A stretch of 64,000 nucleotides of DNA from Hygrophila difformis (GCA_030278955.1 JAOANR010000011.1:33546403-33610402), one strand, 5' to 3'. Shown: positions 23,071-34,794, counted from the stretch's first letter. Numbers and translations are program-made. The notes: generated by a model not told the origin, from the letters alone.

Positions 23071-23431
23071 CTTTTTTTTTTTTAAAAAAAAATTAAATAT
23101 TTCTTATCTTCAAAAAATAAAAATCATAATGTGGGAATTATCCGTGATCGTTGGGACAATTCAATAAACTCGTTTCGAGTTGCTATCTTCCGGTAAATAA
23201 TAAATTCCGCTCTCTCGGAATTATTTCGGTTTTAATAATTTAAATCCAATTCTTTATTTTTGGATTTAAATTTTTCGATGGCGATTTCTCGGGTATTACA
23301 ATCTACCCTCCTTAAGAAACAACTTCGTCCCCGAAGTTGCGCGACTTATTGATTGATTGATTGATTGCGATTGTATCATTGTGTTTTGTTGTTTGATATT
23401 ATTTGGGATACATAATATTCGGGTTGTTACA

Positions 23432-23560
23432 ATATATATATATATATATATATTAGATTTAGTGAGTATATATGATTGTCGAAATTGGAGAAAAAAGTCG
23501 GATGAGATGTTGAAAAAGAGGGTGGGGAAGTGGGGGGAATTAGATTATATTACTTTTATA

Positions 23561-23591
<31 letters not shown>

Positions 23592-23787
23592 AGATAGATA
23601 TATGCGCAATAAATAGAGGTTAATTCTACCAACCACAAGTTTGAATGGTTATGAATTTTTAGCTGATTAACTTTTATATGAACCTAACGTGTCATAAAAT
23701 TTGTGGAACAAATTTTATTTCCACCGAAAGTAACACGCAATTAGAAAATAAGGTCAAAAGTGGACGACGACTTGGACTACTGCATAT
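23432..23787. other. Simple repeats and LTP-B1 upstream backbone
   Basis: TA runs (23431-23452, 23557-23576) and a 'gatata' run (23574-23600) are followed by backbone shared with 60115-60300 ('aatagaggttaattctacc'). Confidence 0.7.
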
Positions 23788-24001
23788 TAGGGTGAGCAAA
23801 ATATTCGAATTGAACTGTTGAACTGAATTGAAATCGAACCAAATTTTCGGTTAATTGAAAATCTTGGTTCAAATACAAATATCATGGTTCAATATTTGTC
23901 CAGTTCAAATACAAATACAAATATAAATATTTTAATTTTTTTCTCCAATTAACCGAACCAAACCGAATATATAAATTGTATTTTAAAAGAACATATGTAT
24001 T

Positions 24002-24732
24002 GGGCTTGTTTGAGAATTAACACTTAGCGGTTAACTGATTATGTAAGTAATGTGGTTAATAAATTAGTTAAAATTAGCTGTTTGACAGTTTTAATGCAAA
24101 TTTTTTACCTAGAATAAGCTAAATCCAAAATGCTTCTATTTGCAGTGGTTTTAAAAAAACTGATTGAACACTATTTTAAGTTATTTTATTTTTTTAAATA
24201 AGCTAAGTTATCTTAGAGGTTGTTTGTTTTGCCTTTTTTTTTTTTAATTCCTTTTGACTTTTGCTTCTTCAAAAAGTCATTTTTTACTTTTTTTTTATAG
24301 TTGTTTGTTTTGCCTTTTTTAAAAAGTTAAAGGAGAAGCAAAAGTTAAAATTCTCATTTTTTAAAAGTAAGTAGGGGGTTACTTTTAAAAAAAGTAGCAT
24401 TCATTTTAGGTATAAAACTATAAAAATATCTCTATTTAATAAGGAAATAAAAGAAAAAATAAATATTCTTATAAGATTTATGTCTCTTTTAGTAATTTTA
24501 ATATATAAAAAATCCCTATACGCACAATTCATCCAAACATGTTTTCATTGAAAAGCAACTTTAATAATATCCATTTAAACAATTATTTGGGTTGCTTTTA
24601 CTTTTGAATTCCCCTTTTCTCTCTTTCTCATTTTTCTACTAACTTTTCCTTATTTTTTTCCTTCAAAACAAACAGGCTTTTAAATTGACTAGAATAAGCT
24701 AATTTCATTTAGCTTATTTACCAAACAGGGCC
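24002..24732. mobile_element. Tourist-like MITE, itself interrupted
   Basis: It starts gggcttgtttgagaatt and ends accaaacagggcc, with a perfect 3-bp duplication 'att' (23999-24001, 24733-24735). Another MITE (24216-24679) is inserted in it; without that it is about 265 bp. Confidence 0.8.
24216..24679. mobile_element. MITE nested in a MITE
   Basis: It starts gaggttgtttgttttgcc and ends aaaacaaacaggctt, flanked by 'tta' (24213-24215, 24680-24682). The uninterrupted relative at 25490-25701 shows the pre-insertion sequence ('aaataagctaattt'). Confidence 0.72.
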
Positions 24733-25489
24733 ATTGTATATATATTATACATATTCGATGGTCTATAATATATCAATAATATGTATAAGTATTTATCTAA
24801 TTATTTTAGCATATAATAAAATAAATATTAAAACTAAAAAAAAATGATTATCAAAATATGCCACCATAATGTGGCTATATTGACCTTTTGCCTTTAAGAA
24901 CACCCATTATCAAAATATGCCACCATAATTTTACCTACTTTATTAATAACCACCCAACCATCCAACTAATATAATTATTTTAATATTATTAATAATTGTA
25001 AATTTTGTTGAAATATTAAAAAATTAATGTATCAAAAATATAAAATATTGTATCTTATTTATAAAGAATAAAAATCTAAATTTTTTATATATTATTTATT
25101 TATTTTTATTTTATATAAATTGTGAAATGAGTTAAATATATCAAAATTGATATATTATGTATTTAATAAAAATATAGCAAAAGTGGTCTCTATTCGTGGA
25201 GAATGAAAAAGTATAAAATTTGGTATCTTATGAAATTATATTTATTTATTTATACAAGATGTTATTATTTTATTAGAGAAATTAAAAAAAAATCACTTAA
25301 CTAATGGGATGGTGACACTTGTCACCATCCCATTAGCCCAATTGAAGAGACCACTTGGTCTCAAATTTGAGAAGGTCGACCATTTCATGAAATCACACCA
25401 CCATTTTTTCTTTTTTCTTTTTTAAAAAACATTAATGATGATGTGATGGTTGGGTTGAGGTGGGAAGGTCATGGATGTGGATGGTCTAA
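24733..25489. other. hAT interior, AT-rich
   Basis: This is interior sequence of the 23788 hAT element, partly parallel to 3210-3480 of the related element. 'tatcaaaatatgccaccata' appears twice (24849, 24908). I see no gene. Confidence 0.5.
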
Positions 25490-25701
25490 ATGCTTGTTTG
25501 AGAATTAGCTATTAGCGGTTTGACAATTTTGAGTCAAACTTTTTTATAATAAACTAATTCCAAAATATTGCTATTTGCAGCGGTTTAAAAAACAACTAAT
25601 TGAACACTATTTAAGTTATTTTGTCTTTTTAAATAAGCTAATTTAGTTCAAATTGCCTAGAATAAGCTAATTCCATTTAAGCTGTTTTGACAAATAGGGC
25701 T
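25490..25701. mobile_element. Tourist-like MITE
   Basis: It starts 'atgcttgtttgagaattag' and ends 'ttttgacaaatagggct', flanked by 'taa' (25487-25489, 25702-25704). It is close to 24002-24732 in sequence but uninterrupted. Confidence 0.7.
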
Positions 25702-25748
25702 TAAGAGTTGTTAAATATAGTGACATAATTTGATAACACTAAAAAGAC

Positions 25749-26063
25749 GGTTATGTTTGGGAAATAATTAGAGACTAGCGTCTGGAGTTTGGAGTTTAGA
25801 GTCTGGAGATTGAAATTAATAGTGAATAATAATTTTAAATTTGAATAATGGTGTTTGGTAATGCAATTTTAAATTAGAGTTTAGAGTCTGGAGTTTGGAA
25901 AGCTAAAAGTTGGGAGAGAGTAGCGTTCAGAGTTTAATGATTAGATATTAAAATTTGGTGGTTACTGTAATTAGTGTTTACTATATATAGGATTTTAGGC
26001 TATTTTTAGTATATATTTTAAAAGTTAAACGCTAATCGCTAGCGTTTGTTCCCAAACGCAGCC
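25749..26063. mobile_element. MITE with 'gcgtttggga' ends
   Basis: It starts ggttatgtttgggaaataat and, inverted from the right, ggctgcgtttgggaacaaac, with a perfect 3-bp duplication 'gac' (25746-25748, 26064-26066). The interior repeats 'tttagagtctggagtttgga'. Confidence 0.78.
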
Positions 26064-26364
26064 GACAAATGAATCAATAGTTATATACGTAATTTTTTTT
26101 CTAGCAGTGTAATAACCTCAAAAATAAAATTTACAAAAGTTAAGATTTAAGAAATAAAAAACATAATTATACATTTATGTGGTGAGAAAAAATAGACAAA
26201 ATATTCAATCGCTTGGCTTAATTGCTGAATCGAATCGAAATCGAATCACTAGTTAATCGAGGACTCCAATTACAAATACAAATACTTAAATAAAATATTC
26301 GTTCCGTTCAAATACAAATACAAATACTTAAAAATTTCAAGTTAACCTAACCGTGGCCACCCTA

Positions 26365-26732
26365 ATGCTTCGTTTGGTTGCTAAAATCAATCATCACCAC
26401 ACATATCGTTTGGTTGCTAAGAATAAATGAATGAAGAAAGAAAACAGTAAATAAATACTCCTACTATCATGGTTCTCGTATTTCATTTCTTGTTTACCAA
26501 AAATCAAACGACGACACGTATCATAACACAATTAAACAATTCCACATAAAGGACTGTTCACAATCCATTTATTTCCAGCAGGCCTGAATAAAATTCAAAA
26601 GTGAGACGACCTTGACTTTGATCTAATTCCACAAATGATGCTAGCTACTAAATTCCGTCCCCTTAATTACTTGACCCAACTTCAATTCATCACTTGAATG
26701 TCTTTCATTCAAAGTTATTACAATAATAACAT
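26365..26732. other. LTP-B1 promoter region
   Basis: This is backbone shared with 60290-60655, including 'attaaacaattccacataaa' and 'tgaatgtctttcattcaaag' close to the start codon. I could not find a convincing TATA box. Confidence 0.55.
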
Positions 26733-27029
26733 ATGAAAAATTTTCTATACCGCCTGCAGTTTCTTTGGTTGGTGGCCACGGCCATGGTGTCGTCGTCGAC
26801 GATGGTCAGCGTGGCAGCAAGCGTTAACTGCAGCTCCCTAGAGCTAACAGTATGTGTGCCAGCTTTTACGGGGAAGGAGCAAGCCACGGAGGCGTGTTGC
26901 AACCGGTTGATGGAACACCGGCCGTGCTTATGTGGTTATCAGAGGGATCCTAACCTCCGGCAGTATTTCCATGCGCCCGCCGCCAGGAAGGTTGCTATCG
27001 CCTGTGGAACGGGCAATCCCAACTGCTAG
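26733..27029 (+). CDS. Type-2 non-specific lipid-transfer protein, LTP-B1
   Basis: A single-exon, 98-residue secreted protein. Residues 1 to about 30 are a signal peptide with a hydrophobic core (LQFLWLVATAMV). The mature part follows nsLTP2 spacing: C-x7-C-x13-CC-x8-CLC-x23-C-x6-C. It has more charged residues (NRLMEHRP, RDPNLRQYF) than LTP-A and probably differs in surface or ligand preference; that is inference. It is intact. Its duplicate LTP-B2 at 60656-60952 differs at one residue (Ser to Gly just before the mature start) and five bases in all. Helitron H1 begins 90 bp after the stop, so it may alter the gene's 3' end. Confidence 0.95.
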   Translation: MKNFLYRLQFLWLVATAMVSSSTMVSVAASVNCSSLELTVCVPAFTGKEQATEACCNRLMEHRPCLCGYQRDPNLRQYFHAPAARKVAIACGTGNPNC

Positions 27030-27174
27030 ACCATGTTTATATATGTGCTATGTGTCCCGATATAAGTTCATAAGCGATATGAATAAAAAATATAATGAAT
27101 TCAGGAATATATATATATATCTAATATATATATATATGCAAGGCAATTGCTACTATTCCCAGCAATAGTAAATG

Positions 27175-27565
27175 TAGGGTTGACATTCCTTTTTTGCCCT
27201 TGCTTTCCATTTCATCTCGAGCCCTAATCCTCTGCCTCCTCTGTCGGTGCTCTTGCAGTCTCCACAAAATTCTCCAATTTTCTTCTCCTCCAGTGTAATT
27301 GAGTTGGCCCTCTTCTCTTCTCAATTTTCTTCTCCATTGGCGCTGCCTTCCCTGTGGCCGGCAGGCGAAATCGCTGCCGCCGCCGCGTACCAGCCCCTAC
27401 CTGACCTAGGGCTCCGAGCCACCGAAGCCACGACCGCGCCCCCGTTCGCGAGCCCCCGATAGGCTCTTCACACTGTTCGCGATGCCATCGCCTCCACCTC
27501 CGTCGCGTTGTGTCTATCTTTCTATGTGTTTCTTTTAATCGTCCATCTCGTTTCACGTCGCGCTA
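27175..27565 (+). pseudogene. GC/CT-rich leader of Helitron H1
   Basis: A CT-rich, 5' UTR-like stretch ('ttttcttctcctccagtg') leads into a GC-rich block and a splice-donor-like 'ctacag|gtacta'. Open frames exist on both strands with no recognisable domain. It is placed like the leaders of H2 and H3, behind the Helitron 5' end, and may be a captured promoter and first exon. Confidence 0.4.
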
Positions 27566-28156
27566 CAGGTACTAATTTACAGCCCCTCCTTTAGTTCTAC
27601 CTTCTCTGTTATGCTGAGGCGTGATCTAGCTTGCATTTGGTGTACATAACTTCCATGGTCTGTTTGACCATTTTTTCTGCTCGGAATTTCGGTCAAGAGA
27701 GGAGTTTGGGACTGTGCTTTTTTGGTTTGTTGTTTGCCTTGTTGGCTATTTAATTTCTTAACTTGAATTCTTGGCGATTTTGGAGTGTTCGTTTAGGGCG
27801 ATCAGCCACTGCCCTCTTTGTGCCTACAAGCTGTTTGTAAAAATGCCTCATTTAGATTTCGATTTATTTAGAGGATCGTTGGGGTTGTTAATTGCTTCCA
27901 TTTTTTTTTATTCTGTATCATAGAGAAAAACATATTTGCCATTGGTGGTTGGCTTTCCCAGTAGATAAACGGGTATTGGAAGCTTAAATTATACCGTACG
28001 CTTTTCTTGTGTGTTATTTTCTTGGTTTTCTGCTAATTTAATTCCATAGCATTTCGTGTGTTCTATAAATGATTTTTTGTGGATTTTAATTGTTACCGAA
28101 TCGTGTTGTTCATATGCTTTTCTATTGATTACACAATTTGATTCCGTTAAGTCGAT

Positions 28157-28283
28157 TGATTGTGCAGATTGCTTGATTGTATGGTGTATGAATTTCTTGG
28201 CGAGTCTGAAATTATCAAATTGATTGTGCAAATTGCTTGATTGTATGTTGTATGAATTTCTTGGTGAGTATGAAATTATCAAA
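28157..28283 (+). repeat. 63-bp tandem duplication in Helitron H1
   Basis: Two copies of a unit containing 'ttgcttgattgtatg' and 'gtatgaatttcttggcgag' (second copy tgg) start at 28157 and 28220. Confidence 0.8.
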
Positions 28284-28369
28284 TGCATCACCCTCCTTTA
28301 TTCGCCGGCCCACAAATTCCGGCTTCATTCAACTGGCCAAACAAGAAATCGGTACTCGGGTTTCGCCGC

Positions 28370-29077
28370 CTCGGTTGGGACTTGTCACAAGAAAGGGGTC
28401 TGTGTATGTTTGGGATCTTTTGAGCAAGAAATCTCTACTCCATGATTCCTTGGCTTCACTAATAGGAGTAACTACTGACTCAAACCTCAATGCAAAAGAT
28501 ACATGTATCTTCTAATTTGGTTTTTTTTTTTTTTTTTTTTGTTGCTTAGATCTGTATTGCAGAACTGAAAACTTTTCTAATTGGTAATCTATTATGGATT
28601 TCTTATCCTTTTCTGGTGTTGTTACAGGCACAATCAAAGTTATCTCTGCAAAATTATCAAAAGCTGGTTCTCCTCTTGTTGTTTTGCCACACGCCATGCC
28701 TATCTCTTTGACACAAGTCTTATGTGTTGGGTGGGAGTAGCAGATGACTTTTTCCAGCATCAAATTTTGCTAGCTCTTGGACCTTGGTCTGGCTCATGGT
28801 GGTGAACTTGCTGCATTGCAGCTTCATGTCAGGAAATATCTGGCACGGAAACCAGTTGGAGCATGTATGATCTTAAAAAAAAGAAAAAAAAAGAACTAAT
28901 TCGTTTTAGGACGTGTTGCACTTGAATTACATCTGGTTAGTTATTATGGCGCAGGGTGACTGATGACGGGTTGCAGACACATGCCCATTTGGAAGCCCAG
29001 CTAGCATCTGCTCTGGCTTTGAATTCTCCTAATGAATGTCGCCAGTGTCTCTTATCTTATGTTTGATTCCTGGCAAG
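28370..29077 (+). pseudogene. HIRA histone-chaperone exons, captured
   Basis: Three exon pieces follow HIRA order. About 28370-28505 reads [20 protein letters not shown]. 28628 to about 28860 reads [20 protein letters not shown], then after a frameshift [15 protein letters not shown], and [19 protein letters not shown]. About 28955-29077 reads [20 protein letters not shown], then CRQCLLSYV, a stop, and FLAR. These match the C-terminal half of HIRA as I recall it. HIRA deposits histone H3.3 independently of replication. The frameshift and stop make it non-coding for HIRA, but introns are retained, so genomic DNA was captured. Confidence 0.85.
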
Positions 29078-29402
29078 GTTTGCAATGTTGTTCCTATCTC
29101 TTATTTTCTGAAGATAATTTTGCCTCTGTTAAAATTTGCAGCACTGTATGTGGGGTTGCTGAATTCAGACTTTTGTTTTCGTATGTTCCTTGGTTATTTA
29201 GGTCATCTTTGTATATTTTATGTTAAAATAATTGTCAACTGATCAACTGATTTTGCCGCTTAGATCTAAATATCTGTAAAATGAAATAGGCACCTGTGAT
29301 TGGCTCGGGCCTTTATGATCTTGATACCATATGCTGCTACTGTAGAATGATGCATTGATTAATCATAGAGATTGCTTTTATTTATCTTCACTTCCTTGGT
29401 AG

Positions 29403-29519
29403 ATTATGTGCTGCAATAGTGAAATCGGACATGGAAGATATTTGAGCTGCAAAGGAGCTGTTTGGCATCCAGAATGCTTCCATTGTCATGCTTGCAATCA
29501 ATCAATTTCTGATTATGAG
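29403..29519 (+). pseudogene. DA1/DAR-family LIM-domain exon, captured
   Basis: One exon with good splice sites encodes CNSEIGHGRYLSCKGAVWHP then ECFHCHACNQSISDYE. This is the LIM zinc-finger segment of DA1, a ubiquitin-activated peptidase limiting organ size. Only the LIM piece is present and the peptidase is absent. It is spliceable in frame from the Helitron leader in principle; no such transcript can be shown here. Confidence 0.85.
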
Positions 29520-30034
29520 GTGTAGAATTGATACTCCTATTTGAGAATTCACCGTGTTATCCTCGTTTTTGTTTTGAAACATTCTCTCTTTTAGCATTGT
29601 TTTTATTTCTGTTTTGAATGCCTCGTTATAGTTTTCCATAATGGTTTTTTTTCTCACCGGGTGCGCGTTGCGTAGCGCACGCCATCCAAGAATCCTAGTA
29701 TATATATATATATATATAGATGATCGAGTTAATCGATATTTATAATTTTGTAAATTGTATAGACCATGATTGTAAATTAATAAAATTATTTGCAATTGCA
29801 TGTCAATCAAATTTTCTGTTTTATTACACTAGTATTAAAAACCCTCTTCATATTATTGTTTGAACAGCAATGCCCTTGCATATTGTTCATGACCGTTGAT
29901 CTATGGGTTGTTCGAAAGTCAAAGGGATTGAAATTCGGATCTAGAGCTAATAAAGCATTAAGTACTATATCTTATTATCGAAAAAAGCATGTATAACTAT
30001 AGTTGAAATTAAAGCAAAGCTATGATATTATATA

Positions 30035-30301
30035 CTACCTCCGTTCTCATGAAAATGACACATTTGGTATTTTGACACTATTCATTATTCAATTTTGATT
30101 CACGTTTATACAATAGTTATAGAAGAAAAAACATAGTCAAGTGAGATCTTATTAGAATCGTCTCATCTTTTAGTTTTATAATATCGAATTTTTATAATTT
30201 TTACTTATACACAACATGAGTTATTAACGATTAAAAATCTGCATCGGATTGCCTGCCTAGGGATAGGGGGGAATATGGCACTTTCATGAGAACGGAGGAA
30301 G
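30035..30301. mobile_element. Stowaway MITE
   Basis: It starts ctacctccgttctcatgaa and ends ttcatgagaacggaggaag, with TA duplications (30033-30034, 30302-30303). The matching site in module 1 (about 8280) lacks it. It is 267 bp long and Tc1/Mariner-related. Confidence 0.9.
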
Positions 30302-30308
30302 TATTATG

Positions 30309-30358
30309 TTTTTTTTTTTTTTTTTTTTTTATTTTTGTTTTTGTTTTTTTTTTTTTTT
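30309..30358. repeat. Poly-T tract
   Basis: About 48 of 50 bases are T, right after the Stowaway element. Confidence 0.9.
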
Positions 30359-30999
30359 GCGTGGTACAATATAATGTACCGTAAACAAACCAATATGAGT
30401 TAGTTTGAGTAATTATGAACTTCTAATCAATTAAGCACTAGTCTCATGTTTGAGCCATTATAAATACAAAAAATCTCTTTTACTTAAATTCGCGCCCAGT
30501 GGCCGGACAGAAGAAGGGGCTTGGGGCGCCCTGCCCCTGAGTTTAAAGTTTGCCATTAATTTTTTATATAGCTATGTGCATTATTTTATGGTAGAAAATA
30601 TTTTTATGTAATTCTGCCCCTCCGAGCTCAAACTTTGCCATTAATTTTTTATACAGTTGTGTGAATTTTTGCTATAGTAGAATGCATTTTTTATAATTTA
30701 CGCAATAGAGAAGAAGAATAAAGGTAACATATTTCTTTGTTGGTAGGTTTTTTAACATAAGCACACTACAAGAAAATCGCCCGGAGGCGACGAACGGGGG
30801 CGACGACATAACTTTTCCTCGCCCCTAGGCGAGGATATAGGCGACAAATACTGATCGTCGCCTACAGAAAAATCTTATTTTTGAATTATTTTTATTTTCC
30901 AATAATAGCGAGAAGTGAAGCGACGATTGAGTATTCCTCGCCCCTAGAGCGAGAAACAGGGCGACTAAATATTTCTTCTCGCCTTCTTTGTGGATTGAA

Positions 31000-33900
31000 A
31001 TATGCCCTAGCCCGCGCCAAATACAAAACTTCGCAACCCACACACAGTACTCACGACTCCCTCCCCTCCCCTCCGAAGGCGAATCAGCCGCGCCAGGCAC
31101 TCTAGGATTCCACCGGCGACGCACGGAATTTCGGCGTAGCTGCTACCCAAGGCGTCACGTCCAGGTAACTACTTTTCTCCATATTTTGGCCGGATTTGTT
31201 TCCCGAACGCTGCCCCTAGGTATTGTGTCCATCACGTTGCGGATTTTGTGCATTTTAGTTTAGGAGTGTGTGCTTTCTTTTTTGCCCTAAACTCGTTAAA
31301 TTTTTGCATCATTATTTCTATTCTTTTTATTTTTAAGTAGCTAATGTTGTTGTATTCCGTTGTTTCCGTGTCTTATAGGTTACTCTTTTTAGTTTATTAT
31401 GGGAATTCTGGGTGATTTTGAATATATTGTTGGGTTCTGATTTATGATTAAAAATGCTGGTTAATCTCTATAAATTTATGCAGAAGAATAAATAGAGAAC
31501 AAGACAGTGAGTTTATGCGACTGAATAGTTTACTCAGGGTGGAGTACTATGTTGTTTTCCTGGCAAAAAAATGAATATAGGGAACTGCTTCGATTTAGGT
31601 CCCATGTTTATGTGTTTAATCTTTTCTTTGTAGTAGATTATGTACTGGTTAAAATTATTTACTTAATAATTTTTGCATGAAAGCTTCTTTTTAACAAAAT
31701 GGCGATATGGGTTTCTCTGGTTTTGTTGCCTCTGTTCTTTCATCATACTGAGCCAGTGATAGAATCTCTGAATGTTGCTACTGGTAGTAAAGAGTTTGGG
31801 AGCACAAGAAAATTCTTTTATTTGCAAGATGAAGCGCCAGTGAAAAGCCTTGTGGTTCACTGGAGTTTTAAAATTTTAGCTGTGTGCAATGGTCAAGGTT
31901 TGTACGTTTCTTAGGGCAAGTTTTCAGTTTGGTGTTGTTTGATTCATCAGTGATTGTTTTAAGATAAGGCGCATTGTGTTACTGTCTTGTGTAATTAACT
32001 CTCTTTGACTCTTTCATCCATGATTTGTTGAATTGTACTATGATTTGATTGTGTGAGTAATTAATCTGAATTAAAGGGAACACTAGACCATGTTCTACAT
32101 CTTGCATATTACATCCATTTCTTCTGTCTGATTTATAGATTTGTTTTGATTAAATCATTTAATTAGATTTGTTAAGCAATCCAAATTTTAACTTCTCAAA
32201 TCTCACAGTTTCTTTTCAATGTTTAATAGCTTACTTTCATTTCGCAATATGAAGAAGATCCTTTTTTTGCTTACAAAATATCCAGATGAGTATTAGTATA
32301 TTTTATGTATGCTTTAAAAAAAGAAAGTTGAATTTTTCTTTTAGTGTTTTGCCTATTAGGAATTCTTCTTCATGTGTACAAAACACCAAAAATTTTGTGT
32401 AATGTAAAGTTAAGAGGGTGTGATTTATTGCCTATATGGCTATATACGGCTAATTGAAAACATTGCAGTCGTTGGATAATAAATAATGATCTAGTGCAGT
32501 TTCTGGTGCAGCTCTCTATACTTGTTATTAGGCATGTGTCCGTAGATAACTAGCAACATGCGTACTTGGCAACTTGATCTTGATTGCTCATTTACCCTAT
32601 TATTTTCTGTGATCATATTAGCGAGACCATGCCCTTGTATGGAATTTGTAGCCTTGTGAACTAAGGCAATATGTGACTAAAAAGGGTAGGCTCTAAATAT
32701 CTAACCAGTGGTAGTTGATTGTTTGCTCTCCCAGCTAATAGGTGTTCTTAGGAGGTTCTAATGTGCCTGTATGCTTTATACAGTAAAGACTAATTATTTA
32801 ATTTTAATTGGCTGTTAAATCAATTTCTTCCCTGGAGTCCACATTTGTGTACTTTATTTATTTCTTTAACTCACCATTTACATTGTGATAACTTTATTTA
32901 ATCCCAAATTGCCACTGTAAAATTTCTGTTATAATATCAATATTTCATTAGAAATTAAGATATTCCAAGATTTGAAAAGCGTGTTAGCTCCACCTAAACT
33001 GCTTAATACAAGTCTTAACTGTATTAATCTTAAAATTGTTTCTTTTGTTTGTATCTATTTCCTCATTTACAGAATTACTGCAACGCTAAGATACTACGAG
33101 AAGGATTATATTCGGTTTCATTTTCACTAAGGAAACACCAGTCCAGCAGCTGAAGAAAAGTATTGCTACTCTCTCATATTGTTTTTCTTTCCTATATTCA
33201 TTTGTCAACATAGAGTTTTTCTTTCCTATATTCACTTGGCAAGCAAAATTTTCAGGTGTTAACTGGTGAGATGAGGACAATCACATACCATGATTCCGGG
33301 TAAGAATTGGTATTTGTATGATCTCATTAGGAATCACCAGGTTTCTGCAAATATTATGTTTCTCAGTTCTCACAAATTCTCATGGAATTTATTTTGATAT
33401 CTATCTCCTGTGTTGAATAAATATCAGATTTTATTAAATAGAGTACTACTTTTGGTGATAGTTCACATTTTTTAGTTCCTCATCATCTGTTTGTTGTTTG
33501 ACTAAATGCAAAAATATAGTGCACCTTTGAACTAGACTGTAAGCTGCAACAAACAAATCCAGTGTGTTCTCTTTCTCCCTATTCACGTGGACAGAAACAT
33601 ATCATGAGTATGAGCATGAGCACGAGAAAATGAAGTGTTGTATTATAAGGTATTGAGATTTGTCTTTCTAGGTTTTTACCTGCTAATCATCTGTAATGCA
33701 GGGGCAACTATGTTTTGAGACGCGCTATTGCTTTCAGAATGTTCTCTTATTGTTGAAGAGTTGAAACAGACTTCTCTATGTTTCCAGGTGAGGTTGTTTA
33801 TATGGAGTAAATTTTTTGTACATACAACATATATATACTCCGAAGGCAATAGCAAGATTGAATTATTGAAAGGGTAAATACATAGGCAGTGATTTCTCCT

Positions 33901-34405
33901 TTGCTTATATAAGTAGATATATTTTCATCCGCATATGTACTACTTGAAGTTTTAAAGTGCAATTGACTTGGTCTGTAGCATCTGTCAAATATCTCTTGTT
34001 TTTCTTTAACCTTGTCAGAACACTTACACAATAGGAAGATTATATACTTCCTTGTGAAGCTCAAATGCAACATTGGAAGACGAATTTGAGAATAATGGAA
34101 ACCGAAGAAAGACAATATCTGCAACAATATTCTAACTATAAGGTATGAGCATTGATAAAATGATGTTTTTGGACTATAAGCACAGTGGATAATATATATC
34201 AATATATGACCATTGTTTTGTTTTTACCTGGTTGGCTTGTTTATCTCATTTCTTGAAATAACACCATTTTTGCGTAATCCTAAGTTAAGTTCGATGAAAT
34301 ATTTTCCATTTTCAGAGAGGAGATGTTTATGGTGCTTGGGAGCAGTACATGGGGCTACAACACTCGGATACTACTCCTAAGAGGTCAAATGCTGCACCAT
34401 TTTGA
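31000..34405 (+). pseudogene. Gene-like exons captured by the CACTA element
   Basis: A CT-rich leader (31040-31170) ends at a donor-like 'ccag|gtaac'. Exon-like pieces with splice signals follow: about 31694-31895 (NVATGSKEFGSTRKFFYL...), about 33700-33788 (DALLLSECSLIVEELKQTSL), about 34060-34141, and a last piece from about 34316 (RGDVYGAWEQYMGLQHSDTT...) with a stop at 34403. The order and spacing look like one host gene. I do not recognise the family, and at least one interior stop is present in the 33.7-kb piece. It may still be transcribed. Confidence 0.45.
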
Positions 34406-34794
34406 TTAGTGGAGTCCTTTCGTTGTTCATATAGGGAATCACTGGGTTGTTGAAGCGCTTCTGCATTCGATCTCAATCTTAGAAAGGTTTTCGGCTTTGA
34501 TTGTAGTTGAATATGATTTATATAGTAATTGAATATGTATGAACTATGTTTTATCTTGAGTGAATAAAACAGATTTCTTGTGTTTTATCTTAAGTGAATA
34601 GAAGATTTCTTGAGTGAAATATGTTTTATTTTGATTGTAGTTATTTTATCTTGAAATATATGGAAAATTGCATTTATTTGAATTCAACAAATTGCAAATT
34701 TGGTATCAAAAAAATAGAATTTTTTTTTAAAAAAAAGAAAGGAGGTGAGGACATGGGCGACAAATCCCTGTCGTCGCCTAGTGCTTAGAAAAAT

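Larger units (their letters stand above)
20588..23431 (-). mobile_element. Internally deleted LTR retrotransposon (gypsy type)
   Basis: On the minus strand it begins TGTAACAACCCGAAT (23431). A short internal remnant follows: 'ttcggggacgaag', then the purine-rich 'aaggagggtaga'. A full 2.7-kb LTR then runs from TGTAATACCCGAG (23300) to CCGGGGTGTTACA (20588). Both sides carry 'atata', but the flanks are AT-rich. I read it as a 5' LTR stub fused to the end of the internal region plus a 3' LTR, from illegitimate recombination. The last 150 bp match the solo LTR at 5239-7717. Confidence 0.75.
23788..26364. mobile_element. hAT element with nested MITEs
   Basis: The ends are tagggtgagcaaaatattcg and ccgtggccaccctA, the same family as 3016-3790, with 'caaatac' words near both ends. 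The paralogous LTP-B2 upstream region near 60285 has no insertion, which delimits this one. The flanking 8-mers are poorly conserved. Inside are Tourist-like MITEs at 24002, 24216, 25490 and 25749, so most of its 2.6 kb is later insertion. Confidence 0.82.
27120..29698 (+). mobile_element. Helitron H1 with HIRA and DA1/LIM fragments
   Basis: It begins TCTAATATATATATATG after an A (27119). It ends with the hairpin 'gtgcgcgttgcgtagcgcac', a 13-base spacer and CTAG (29695-29698) before T. The last 100 bp match the end of Helitron H2 (54110-54209). The paralogous LTP-B2 flank at 61020-61040 has no insert. It carries a GC-rich leader (27180-27560), HIRA-like exons and one DA1-like LIM exon, all in the plus orientation. 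No Rep/helicase is present. The exact 5' base is hard to fix in AT repeats. Confidence 0.85.
1925..29845 (+). repeat. Tandem segmental duplication, module 1
   Basis: The backbone of this block matches 29845-61057 in the same order and orientation. Shared anchors are 1927-2073 with 29845-29985; 2335-2349 joined to 8232-8500 with 29980-30496 joined to 40798-40915; 14197-16500 (with LTP-A1) with 40915-44155, 49926-49975 and 54261-54476; and 23600-23787 joined to 26365-27118 (with LTP-B1) with 60115-61020. The sequence between anchors is transposon insertion found in only one module. The exact breakpoint near 29.8 kb is not resolved, and some spacer in 16.5-23.6 kb cannot be aligned by eye. Confidence 0.85.
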
